Shown in pieces: positions 1 to 5,105 of a stretch of DNA of 8,884 bases. Source of the DNA: Pseudomonadales bacterium (GTDB lineage Bacteria > Pseudomonadota > Gammaproteobacteria > Steroidobacterales > Steroidobacteraceae); NCBI GenBank assembly GCA_020442965.1, contig JAGRJB010000077.1, positions 1 to 8,884 of the forward strand, in the 5' to 3' direction. The notes under the pieces are model-generated. The model saw nothing but the letters and a program-made list of their open reading frames with translations. It searched no databases and was not told the origin of the DNA. A program made the translations under genes and the position numbers. The first letter of the stretch is position 1; each line of letters begins with the position of its first letter.

Positions 1-161
1 CTCGCATCGGCGATGTAAGTGCGATACAGCTTGCGTATCCGATCATCTGTGAGGCCCGTCCAGACCTTGATCGTGTGGGTACGAGCCTCGTGCCGAATGA
101 ATCGCAAGGCGAGATCGAGACGCGAACGGTCGCGGTTATAGCGGTCGTCAGAGATACGCAT
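1..161 (-). CDS. FlhC-like flagellar transcriptional regulator (partial, N-terminal 53 residues)
   Basis: This is an open frame on the minus strand that starts at an ATG (159-161) and runs off the left edge of the window. The start is supported by an AGGGGA motif seven bases upstream on the minus strand. The visible peptide begins MRISDDRYNRDR. It continues with an LDLALRFIRHEAR helix (residues 15-27), a TIKVWTGL segment, and DDRIRKLYRTY. This pattern (a helix ending in AR, a short connector, a TGL/TQLS-type turn, then an R-IRKLYR recognition-like helix) resembles the N-terminal part of FlhC, which with FlhD activates early flagellar genes in enterobacteria. The FlhC call comes from remembered family features, without a search. 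The C-terminal zinc-binding cysteines of true FlhC lie outside the window. It is transcribed away from the gene at 286. Another small helix-turn-helix protein is possible. Confidence 0.55.
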   Translation of the reverse strand, partial: MRISDDRYNRDRSRLDLALRFIRHEARTHTIKVWTGLTDDRIRKLYRTYIADA

Positions 162-175
162 GGTTTGTTCCCCTG

Positions 176-204
176 TTGTGACGGTTGTTTTGCCTTGATA
201 TATT
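176..204 (+). promoter_or_regulatory. Candidate sigma-70 promoter for the gene at 286
   Basis: TTGTGA (176-181) and TATATT (199-204) are separated by exactly 17 bases. They match the -35 and -10 consensus at four and five of six positions. They lie in the most AT-rich stretch of the window, between two divergent genes. Transcription would start near 211, giving a leader of about 75 bases before the GTG start at 286. The match is by eye only, and AT-rich spacers often give such matches by chance. Confidence 0.4.
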
Positions 205-224
205 TTGGTGAAAATTTCCCAAAA
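203..224. repeat. Inverted repeat TTTTGG-N10-CCAAAA, operator-like
   Basis: There are two perfect 6-base arms (203-208 and 219-224) with a 10-base spacer, placed just downstream of the candidate -10 element and over the predicted start point. The centre-to-centre distance of 16 bases suits a dimeric regulator, so this could be an operator in the divergent control region. No regulator can be named from the sequence. Confidence 0.35.
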
Positions 225-285
225 ACACACGAGCAATGCAAGCGCGCCGAGCGCAGGATATCGAGCGGGAATCGGGAGGAATGAC

Positions 286-1047
286 GTGAACAAGCCAGCG
301 CATCGGCAGATCGAGCAACAATTGCCGCTACTCGAATCGTACCGATTCGATACTGGGGCAGAGGATTGGCCGGCGGAACATGGCGGTGGCGTGCGCGAGC
401 AAGGCTCGGTCTACAGCGCGTCCCGCCTGCGTGAGCCGCTGGTGGAGCTGAATCTGGAATGCCTCCAGCAGCTGGTTGCGCAGGTGCGCTCACGGCAGGG
501 CGGAGCAGACGCGAGACCAGCGGCGTTCGCCGATCTGTTGCGTGACGCTTGGGTAGGATTGTCGCCGCGGGGCCTCGAGCGGATCGCAGTCGCGCCATTC
601 GCGCTGCTGGATGGCGAATTCGCCGATGCGGAACGGTGGCTTGCAGAACCAACGGCCGGGGTACGTGACGCTGGTCCAGAGCGCGAGCGGTCGCGAAGTG
701 TGTTGTGCTTCGAGCCGGCAGTCGGCAGCGCGCTGTTGCGACGTCTGTTGATCTACGGTTGGTATCTGGCCCGCACGCGTCCGCGCACGGCACGGCTGGT
801 GCTGGGCACTGGAGCGAATGCCGTTGCCATGTTGGCTGACAGCTCGCTGACGGCGCTCGAGACCCTGGCTGACGTGCGCGGACGCAGCTTGCAGCTGCGC
901 TGGCCGGATCACCCGGACTACTGGCTTCGACTGCTCGCGGCCGCCAGTCATGATGATGGCGCGAACAGGCTGCAGGAACTCCTCCTGGTAGGCGTTCGAC
1001 GCCTTGTCGGACAGAGCGTTGGGCTCGCTACGCGTAGTCTGCGGTAA
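286..1047 (+). CDS. Hypothetical protein, 253 residues, upstream of the CsgG-like gene
   Basis: The family is not recognised. A GTG at 286 is chosen as start because a strong GGGAGGA lies five bases upstream (274-280). The longer in-frame ATG at 205 has no such site and would put the AT-rich promoter region into the protein. The protein has no signal peptide or clear membrane segment, so it is probably cytoplasmic. Residues after about 45 look mainly helical and rich in Leu, Ala and Arg, including LLRDAWVGLSPRGLERIAVAPFALLDGEFADAERW in overlapping pieces and a later LLRRLLIYGWYLARTRPRTARLVLGTG region. The C-terminal part contains RLQELLLVGVRRLVGQ. It ends 42 bases before the next gene on the same strand, so the two probably form an operon. 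A flagellar role is only suggested by location. The coding call rests on frame length, ribosome binding site and protein-like composition. Confidence 0.75.
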   Translation: MNKPAHRQIEQQLPLLESYRFDTGAEDWPAEHGGGVREQGSVYSASRLREPLVELNLECLQQLVAQVRSRQGGADARPAAFADLLRDAWVGLSPRGLERIAVAPFALLDGEFADAERWLAEPTAGVRDAGPERERSRSVLCFEPAVGSALLRRLLIYGWYLARTRPRTARLVLGTGANAVAMLADSSLTALETLADVRGRSLQLRWPDHPDYWLRLLAAASHDDGANRLQELLLVGVRRLVGQSVGLATRSLR

Positions 1048-1089
1048 ACTAAGTTGAGCGATGTCACTACGCCACGCGCGGAGAATCAT

Positions 1090-2133
1090 ATGTACGAGTC
1101 ACGTCCATCTCATGCCGGGCCGTTGCCGAGCATCGTTGCGGTGTCGGCGATTCTGTTCACAACGGCGGTGAGCGCACAGGGTTTGCTGGGTACACAGCAG
1201 GGCAAGGGTGGCTCCGCGGCGCAGGGAGCAGCGGGTACCAGCGGGAGTACGGGCGACGATGGTATCCAGAAGTGCGCCAAACCGATGGGAGCGGTGGCAG
1301 TCGTCGAGCCACAGGATCATGTGCTGCGGTCGCTGACTTCCTATGGCTTGCAGTCGCCCGTGGGGCTGATCCGCCTGATGATTCAGCAGTCCAATTGTTT
1401 CATCGTCGTGGAGCGCGGCGTCGGCATGGAAAACGTGATGCAGGAACGGGCGCTGGCCGAGTCGGGTGAGCTGCGCCAGAAATCCAACATGGGCAAGGGC
1501 CAGATGGTCACGGCCGATTTTATTCTGACACCATCGGTTGTGTTCTCAGAAGGCAACGCCGGCGGCGTGGGCGGGCTGGTCGGCGGAATCATCGGGCGCC
1601 GCAACCCGGTGCTCGGCGCGGTTGCGGGCGGACTCAAGTTCAAGGAAGCGCAGACTAGTATGTTGTTAGCAGACTCGCGCTCCAGCGTGCAGGTTGCAGC
1701 AGCCGAGGGTAGCGCTCGTAAGGCAGACTTCAAGATTGGCACAATTGCCGGCTGGGGTGCCGTTGGCGGCCTCGGCGGCTACACCAATACTAACGAAGGC
1801 AAAGTCATCACCGCCAGCTTCGTCGATAACTACAACAACATCGTCACGGCCGTCCGCGGTGACCCTAACTTGCAGCGCGACGTCGGCACGCTTGCCGAGG
1901 AAGCCGGACGCAGGACCGCTGCGGGCGAGGTGTTCAACGAGGGCGATGTGGTCGTGCCGAAAATCGCCAACATCAAGTTGCACGCCAGTCCGGTCGACGC
2001 GTCGAAAATAGTCGCAACGCTGGGACGCGGCGAGGAACTGGTGGTCATCGGGGCGGAGCAGGATGGCTTCCTCAACGTGCAGGGCGCGAGTGGCGCGGGC
2101 TGGATCAAGAAGGTCCTGGTGACGCGGCCCTAG
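1090..2133 (+). CDS. Secreted CsgG/HfaB-like protein with C-terminal SH3b domain
   Basis: This is a predicted 347-residue exported protein. The ATG at 1090 follows GGAGA with a spacing of about six and gives a clean signal peptide (hydrophobic core about residues 13-26, likely cleavage after AVSA, residue 29). The TTG at 1054 would only add 12 polar residues. After a Gly/Ser/Ala-rich linker (about 30-58), residues 67-260 fit the CsgG fold. Visible are an AVAVVEPQ strand, FIVVERGVGMENVMQE (104-119), MVTADFILTPSVVF (139-152), a Gly-rich GGVGGLVGG segment, and GYTNTNEGKVITASFVDNY (230-248). The last two fall where CsgG has its two transmembrane beta-hairpins, judged from memory of E. coli CsgG. 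Residues about 295-347 form an SH3b domain (KLHASPVDASKIVATLGRGE, then GFLNVQG and GWIKKVLV). There is no lipobox cysteine at the cleavage site, unlike CsgG itself. The only early Cys is residue 62. No curli subunit genes are adjacent. Confidence 0.75.
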   Translation: MYESRPSHAGPLPSIVAVSAILFTTAVSAQGLLGTQQGKGGSAAQGAAGTSGSTGDDGIQKCAKPMGAVAVVEPQDHVLRSLTSYGLQSPVGLIRLMIQQSNCFIVVERGVGMENVMQERALAESGELRQKSNMGKGQMVTADFILTPSVVFSEGNAGGVGGLVGGIIGRRNPVLGAVAGGLKFKEAQTSMLLADSRSSVQVAAAEGSARKADFKIGTIAGWGAVGGLGGYTNTNEGKVITASFVDNYNNIVTAVRGDPNLQRDVGTLAEEAGRRTAAGEVFNEGDVVVPKIANIKLHASPVDASKIVATLGRGEELVVIGAEQDGFLNVQGASGAGWIKKVLVTRP

Positions 2134-2136
2134 TTG

Positions 2137-2153
2137 CACCCCGCGCGAGGGTG
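2137..2153. terminator. Short hairpin after the CsgG-like gene, weak terminator candidate
   Basis: CACCC (2137-2141) and GGGTG (2149-2153) form a 5-bp GC-rich stem with a 7-base loop, four bases after the stop codon. A flanking G-T wobble could add one pair. No T-run follows, so this is not a classical intrinsic terminator. It lies between two convergent genes. Confidence 0.25.
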
Positions 2154-2189
2154 TGAGTCGATGCTAGTAGTGTAGCTGCGTCTGAAATA

Positions 2190-2209
2190 CGGCAACTGCG
2201 CAGCTGCCG
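2190..2209. repeat. 20-base palindrome with one mismatched pair between convergent genes
   Basis: The 20 bases from 2190 to 2209 (arms CGGCA and TGCCG around an exact CTGCGCAG core) read the same on both strands except for one A/C opposition. The site is nine bases beyond the minus-strand lipoprotein stop, and 57 bases after the CsgG-like stop. It could act as a bidirectional stop or RNA-end structure, but there is no T-run on either side. Confidence 0.35.
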
Positions 2210-2217
2210 GGCAAGCG

Positions 2218-3102
2218 CTACACCTCGCAAGCTGCGGCAACGCCGGCGTTGTCGCGCACCGCGAATTCGCGCACCGGCGTGAGTGTGCGTTCGACCGCCC
2301 CGGTGGTTGTGTCAGCGGTGTGTATCCAGTCGATGAGACGCACCGTATCGCAGGCGCTGGCGCTGGCGCGTACTAGCTCAGCGAGTCGGATGGTTTGCGT
2401 GACGGTCTGTGCGCTGATGCTCGTGTCGCTGCTTACTACGACATAGTTCGAGTTGTTGTAGGAGGTGAACTGCCACAGGTATTCCGCAAGCCATCGCACT
2501 GCGGTTGAGTCGAGCGGCTGAGTGTGCAGGATGCCCGCGTCACCCTGCTCGAGTCGCGTATCGCCTGTCGATCGATCCAGATAGCTGCAGCGGAACACTC
2601 GATGGCGCAACAGCGCTGTAACATCCGCGCGCGGTACGCGAACGACTTCGAAATAGCGCTCGTTACTGTCGATCTGCACCAGATCGGAGTATTGGCCGTT
2701 CCAGCTGGCATTCGATTCCGACCAGGCGATCGCCTGGCCACTGTCCTCGGTGCAGAGCTCATATTGCAGGGTCACGCTCGGATCAATATCACTGTTCCGC
2801 AGGTGTCGGGTCGATACGAGCCCGACGACATTCGCAGGGCGCGGTTCGATCAGGAATCCGGTCGGCGTGCGCTGCTCGCCACGGTAGAGTCGATTCGCGA
2901 TCGTGAGATCATCGACCGACAATGTCGTGCTTTCGCTGCGGGATCGCGGCGGCGTGGTGCTAGCGGCTGCGGTCGTCGCAGCCGCCGGCGCGGCCGCTTC
3001 CGTTCCACCACAGCCTTGCAGCAGCGCGATGGCGAGCAAAGTAGCCAGGCTGATGCCTGGCGACGATCCGTTGCGATCGTGAATTTCGCACCTGATGCTC
3101 AT
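2218..3102 (-). CDS. Predicted outer-membrane lipoprotein of unknown function
   Basis: This encodes a 294-residue precursor. The ATG at 3100-3102 has GGGAG seven bases upstream and places a type II signal peptide at the N terminus: positive and polar residues, a hydrophobic SLATLLAIALLQG stretch (18-30), then Cys31. The lipobox L-Q-G-C is slightly atypical for Gln at -2. Gly at +2 after the lipidated Cys argues against inner-membrane retention. Residues 34-60 are a low-complexity Ala/Thr/Ser/Pro linker. The globular part has four further cysteines (117, 172, 251, 292) that could form disulfides, together with VPRADVTALLRHRVFRCSY (157-174) and a WLAEYLWQFTSYNNSNYVV region (204-222). I do not recognise a named family. 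It is on the same strand as flgAMN, 296 bases after flgN, and convergent with the CsgG-like gene. Confidence 0.75.
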   Translation of the reverse strand: MSIRCEIHDRNGSSPGISLATLLAIALLQGCGGTEAAAPAAATTAAASTTPPRSRSESTTLSVDDLTIANRLYRGEQRTPTGFLIEPRPANVVGLVSTRHLRNSDIDPSVTLQYELCTEDSGQAIAWSESNASWNGQYSDLVQIDSNERYFEVVRVPRADVTALLRHRVFRCSYLDRSTGDTRLEQGDAGILHTQPLDSTAVRWLAEYLWQFTSYNNSNYVVVSSDTSISAQTVTQTIRLAELVRASASACDTVRLIDWIHTADTTTGAVERTLTPVREFAVRDNAGVAAACEV

Positions 3103-3398
3103 GCAGCCGCTCCCTTTCGCCAGCGCCTTTGGATGGAGCGGGCGGCAGCGCACGGCGACCCACGAGAGAGGAGTACCGTCGGTCGGATGTGGGTAGACCG
3201 CACGCTGCCACCAGCAGAGTGTCGGCGGCAGGCAATCCAGTTGCTGCCCTGCCACCGCGAATCAGGTGATCGGCGCGTGCGTTGTGAAATTGAGTGCGAC
3301 CACTCGAATGTGTGACGCGTATCGCGTCGTAGCGGCAGTCTGGTAGTTAGTCGAAGGCGTGCACGACTCGGCACGCGATACACAAGGCTGTGCGGCGT
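3103..3398. other. Gene-free 296-base spacer between flgN and the lipoprotein gene
   Basis: No convincing gene is seen here on either strand. Short open frames exist, but none has a ribosome binding site or protein-like sequence. The minus-strand frame that runs on upstream of the lipoprotein start is read as leader. The spacer contains a GGGAG ribosome binding site (3110-3114) for the lipoprotein and a near-perfect inverted repeat (GGCGGCAGG 3224-3232 against CCTGCCACC 3248-3256, one mismatch). A copy of CTGCCACC lies at 3205-3212. A perfect palindrome lies at 3314-3328. Its length suggests the lipoprotein has its own promoter, but no clear -35/-10, sigma-54 or sigma-28 match was found. Confidence 0.55.
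3314..3328. repeat. Perfect palindrome GACGCG-TAT-CGCGTC
   Basis: Two exact 6-base arms flank a 3-base centre, in the spacer between flgN and the lipoprotein gene. The short centre suits a protein-binding operator better than an RNA hairpin. No T-run follows on either strand, so a terminator is unlikely. Confidence 0.4.
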
Positions 3399-3884
3399 TC
3401 AGGCTTCGGCGTTCAGCAGACGTCCGGATGAATTGGCGCGCGTCGCGCCGTCGCGTCCATAGACTCGCGCGGACGCAGAGTCGGCTGACAACGCGCCGAG
3501 CATGCTTTCAATGCGGCCCATGCGAGCATTCACGAGTGCCGCATTGCGGCTGTTGTAATCGCGGCAGCGAATCGCACGCGCGACGCGATCCTGGTAGTGA
3601 TCGATCAACTTGCGCGTTGGATCGCACCAATCGAGCAGCGCCGCGAGTCCACGGATGTCGGCGGGATAGCCGTACGTCGCACAGGCATGCTGTCGCTCCC
3701 GTTCCAACTGAATGAGGCGTGTCAGTTGCCACGCACGCACGTCGGCGGATTCATCGAGCGCTGCGACATCTTGCTTGGCGAGCGCGTCGTATTCGCGCTC
3801 GAGCTGCGCTTCGAGCTCCGTCAATGCGCGTGTCTCCTCGGCAAGGATGCGTTCGAGCAGATCGTGACAGACGCTGGCGTCCAA
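3399..3884 (-). CDS. flgN: FlgN, export chaperone for hook-filament junction proteins
   Basis: FlgN binds FlgK and FlgL in the cytoplasm and delivers them to the flagellar export machinery. The 161-residue product is mostly helical. An acidic, coiled-coil-like first half (LLERILAEETRALTELEAQL, 9-28, through about residue 70) is followed by further helices. The C-terminal tail has the family pattern RNAALVNARMGRIESMLGAL (113-132), then a VYGRDG motif and a flexible RANSSGRLLNAEA end. The start is an unusual TTG whose first base directly abuts the flgM stop (TGATTG). An AAGGG lies about seven bases upstream within flgM, which implies translational coupling. No ATG or GTG occurs in frame near the N terminus. 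Position after flgM supports the call, since sequence identity in this family is low. Confidence 0.88.
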   Translation of the reverse strand: MDASVCHDLLERILAEETRALTELEAQLEREYDALAKQDVAALDESADVRAWQLTRLIQLERERQHACATYGYPADIRGLAALLDWCDPTRKLIDHYQDRVARAIRCRDYNSRNAALVNARMGRIESMLGALSADSASARVYGRDGATRANSSGRLLNAEA

Positions 3885-4205
3885 TCACTTGCCCTTGGGT
3901 GCAGCCGCCGCCAGATCGCGATCGAAAGCGAGCACTTTCACTGCGATCCTGTCAGCATCGATTTGGTAGCGTCCTTCATCGATCGCACGGCGGACCGCCG
4001 CAACGCGAAGATCATTGATGGCAGGCAAGCCCGCCAGCGCTTTCTCCAGCGTCGCCATCTGCCGAGCCGTCTCGGTGATCGTCACATCCTTCAGGTTTCC
4101 GCTACCGGCGGCCGTATCAGCCAGGCTGTCACGAACGCGAGGCGCGGGTGCGCTGGTCGCAACCGGCGACGGGCGTTGGTCCAATGCTCCGATTTTGTTC
4201 GACAT
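3885..4205 (-). CDS. flgM: FlgM, anti-sigma-28 factor
   Basis: FlgM binds and inhibits sigma-28 (FliA) until the hook is complete, then is exported through the hook-basal body so late genes can be read. The 106-residue product has an unstructured Pro/Ala-rich first 40 residues (MSNKIGALDQRPSP), as usual for this exported, partly disordered protein. The conserved sigma-binding half spans residues about 47-98: ARQMATLEKALAGLPAINDL, then RVAAVRRAIDEGRYQID, then RIAVKVLAFDRDL. The ATG at 4203-4205 has GGGAG (4212-4216, minus strand) six bases upstream. A consensus FliA promoter lies about 65 bases upstream, so flgM is activated by the factor it inhibits. It can also be read from flgA upstream. 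flgN follows with no gap. Confidence 0.96.
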   Translation of the reverse strand: MSNKIGALDQRPSPVATSAPAPRVRDSLADTAAGSGNLKDVTITETARQMATLEKALAGLPAINDLRVAAVRRAIDEGRYQIDADRIAVKVLAFDRDLAAAAPKGK

Positions 4206-4237
4206 GGCTCACTCCCGCGGTGTACTCACCGCTCACA

Positions 4238-4257
4238 GGACTCCGTTCTGGCAGTCC
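4238..4257 (-). other. Stem-loop at the predicted 5' end of the flgM transcript
   Basis: On the minus strand GGACT and AGTCC form a 5-bp stem with a 10-base loop. Allowing one bulge, the arms extend to CAGGGACT / AGTCCTG (4236-4260). The FliA promoter predicts a start close to 4262, so the hairpin would lie at or very near the 5' end of the flgM mRNA, about 30 bases before the ribosome binding site. A role in mRNA stability is an inference. Confidence 0.35.
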
Positions 4258-4268
4258 CTGCCGTGGTT

Positions 4269-4295
4269 ATTTCGGCCTTGATTCGGAAAACTTTA
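4269..4295 (-). promoter_or_regulatory. Sigma-28 (FliA) promoter for flgMN
   Basis: On the minus strand TAAAGTTT (4295-4288) and GCCGAAAT (4276-4269) are separated by exactly 11 bases. The flagellar sigma-28 consensus is TAAAGTTT-N11-GCCGATAA. The first element is perfect and the second matches six of eight positions. It lies between flgA and flgM and reads toward flgM, the standard place for a class 3 flgMN promoter. The leader to the flgM ATG would be about 57 bases. Confidence 0.93.
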
Positions 4296-4301
4296 GGCCG
4301 A
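4272..4301. repeat. Inverted repeat TCGGCCT-N16-AGGCCGA overlapping the FliA promoter
   Basis: Two perfect 7-base arms (4272-4278 and 4295-4301) flank 16 bases. One arm overlaps the GCCGAAAT element and the other touches the TAAAGTTT element. The promoter is therefore embedded in the repeat. In read-through RNA from flgA it could form a hairpin, but no T-run follows. An operator role is possible, and chance is aided by the GCCGA of the promoter itself. Confidence 0.4.
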
Positions 4302-4354
4302 TCGCATGACGATTCACAATGGCCGATTACGTTAAATCGCGAGGTGATCACACT

Positions 4355-5059
4355 TCACCTCAGTATCCGCACGGCATCGGCCGACACGACCTTGCCTTCA
4401 ACGATACGCTGGGAAGTCGTGTTCTCAACTCGCAGGCGTTGGTCCAGGGCCGCATCAGCCAGCGCCTTGCCGGTCGCTCGTACGGAGATACCCGCGACGT
4501 CTGTCAGCAACGTGACCCGTTGGCCCCGTTTGACAATGATTTCGGGCGTGAGGACGTCGGCCGTGATGACTTCGCCGACCGACAGGGGGCGGCGCGCGAC
4601 TTGATGCTGCAAGCCCCCGACGTCTGTGACATAGCGCTGCGCCAGCCCCGGGACACGTCGATGTTCCACGCGGACTTGGGTCGCTGTAATCGCTTGGCTG
4701 CGCGCGATCGGCGCCTGCACGATGAGGACCGATTGCTCAACCGCCAGGTCGACCGGCACATTGATGCGCCAACTGGCGCCTGCCGTACAGCTGACCGTGA
4801 CATTGAGCCTTGTTTGGCCGAGGCGCAGCGCAGCGGCGGTGGTTTCGAGCGGCTGCGCGCAACGCGGCAAGCGCAAGCGAGGGTCGAGTGGCGCAGGTTC
4901 AGCCACTATCCTGCCGACCGCGCTCTGCACGAGTCGCAGTGCCTCACCCCGCGCGGCCGCGCGGATCGCATCGTTAGGTGTCAGCTCGGGAGCGGCGAGT
5001 ACGATGCGTGCGGCAACGAGGCAGCATAGATATAGGAGTGTGTCAGAAAATCGTCGCAT
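4355..5059 (-). CDS. flgA: FlgA, periplasmic chaperone for flagellar P-ring assembly
   Basis: FlgA acts in the periplasm and helps FlgI assemble into the P ring around the rod. The 234-residue precursor (E. coli FlgA is of similar size) begins with a signal peptide whose hydrophobic core is about residues 8-21, with likely cleavage after VLA (22). The N-terminal domain carries two cysteines typical of the family, in LPRCAQPL (Cys67) and VTVSCTAG (Cys91), followed by SWRINVPVDL. The SAF domain spans roughly 112-172, with PIARSQAITATQVRVE and RRPLSVGEVITADVL. The C-terminal beta domain contains VKRGQRVTLL and SVRATGKALADAALDQRLRV. The start at 5057-5059 is chosen because it gives the signal peptide. 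The frame stays open upstream to 5185, but that would cover the sigma-54 promoter. An AGGA lies only three bases from the ATG. It is divergent from flgB, and flgM follows 149 bases on. Confidence 0.93.
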   Translation of the reverse strand: MRRFSDTLLYLCCLVAARIVLAAPELTPNDAIRAAARGEALRLVQSAVGRIVAEPAPLDPRLRLPRCAQPLETTAAALRLGQTRLNVTVSCTAGASWRINVPVDLAVEQSVLIVQAPIARSQAITATQVRVEHRRVPGLAQRYVTDVGGLQHQVARRPLSVGEVITADVLTPEIIVKRGQRVTLLTDVAGISVRATGKALADAALDQRLRVENTTSQRIVEGKVVSADAVRILR

Positions 5060-5069
5060 GCTTCCTAAC

Positions 5070-5085
5070 AGCAAGCACCGTGCCA
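5070..5085 (-). promoter_or_regulatory. Sigma-54 promoter for flgA (flgAMN)
   Basis: On the minus strand TGGCAC (5085-5080) and TTGCT (5074-5070) have the GG and GC pairs separated by exactly 10 bases, matching the sigma-54 consensus TGGCACG-N4-TTGCW. The -12 base is 5071, so the expected transcription start is 5059, which is the A of the flgA ATG. Sigma-54 control of flgA fits a FleQ/FlrC-type hierarchy, which needs an activator bound upstream. Confidence 0.88.
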
Positions 5086-5105
5086 CATTCAAGTAATCGA
5101 AGCAG

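Noticed and set aside
490..1089. 199-codon minus-strand frame opposite the hypothetical gene at 286
   Set aside because: The plus-strand frame has a strong ribosome binding site and plausible helical protein composition. The minus frame has neither.
2134..2217. Classical rho-independent terminator between the convergent genes
   Set aside because: Two hairpin-capable sequences exist, but neither is followed by a T-run on either strand, so only weak candidates are listed.
3103..3255. Longer lipoprotein starting at 3255
   Set aside because: The start at 3102 has a good ribosome binding site and puts the lipobox signal peptide at the N terminus. The extension is Cys/Trp/Pro-rich with no family look.
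2524..3315. 263-codon plus-strand open frame opposite the lipoprotein gene
   Set aside because: The minus strand gives a signal peptide, lipobox and ribosome binding site. The plus-strand peptide is Arg-rich and featureless, typical of GC-rich antisense frames.
3597..4604. 335-codon plus-strand open frame opposite flgN, flgM and the end of flgA
   Set aside because: It is the antisense shadow of three well-identified genes and crosses the FliA promoter. The peptide is Arg/Ser/Thr-rich with no domain pattern.
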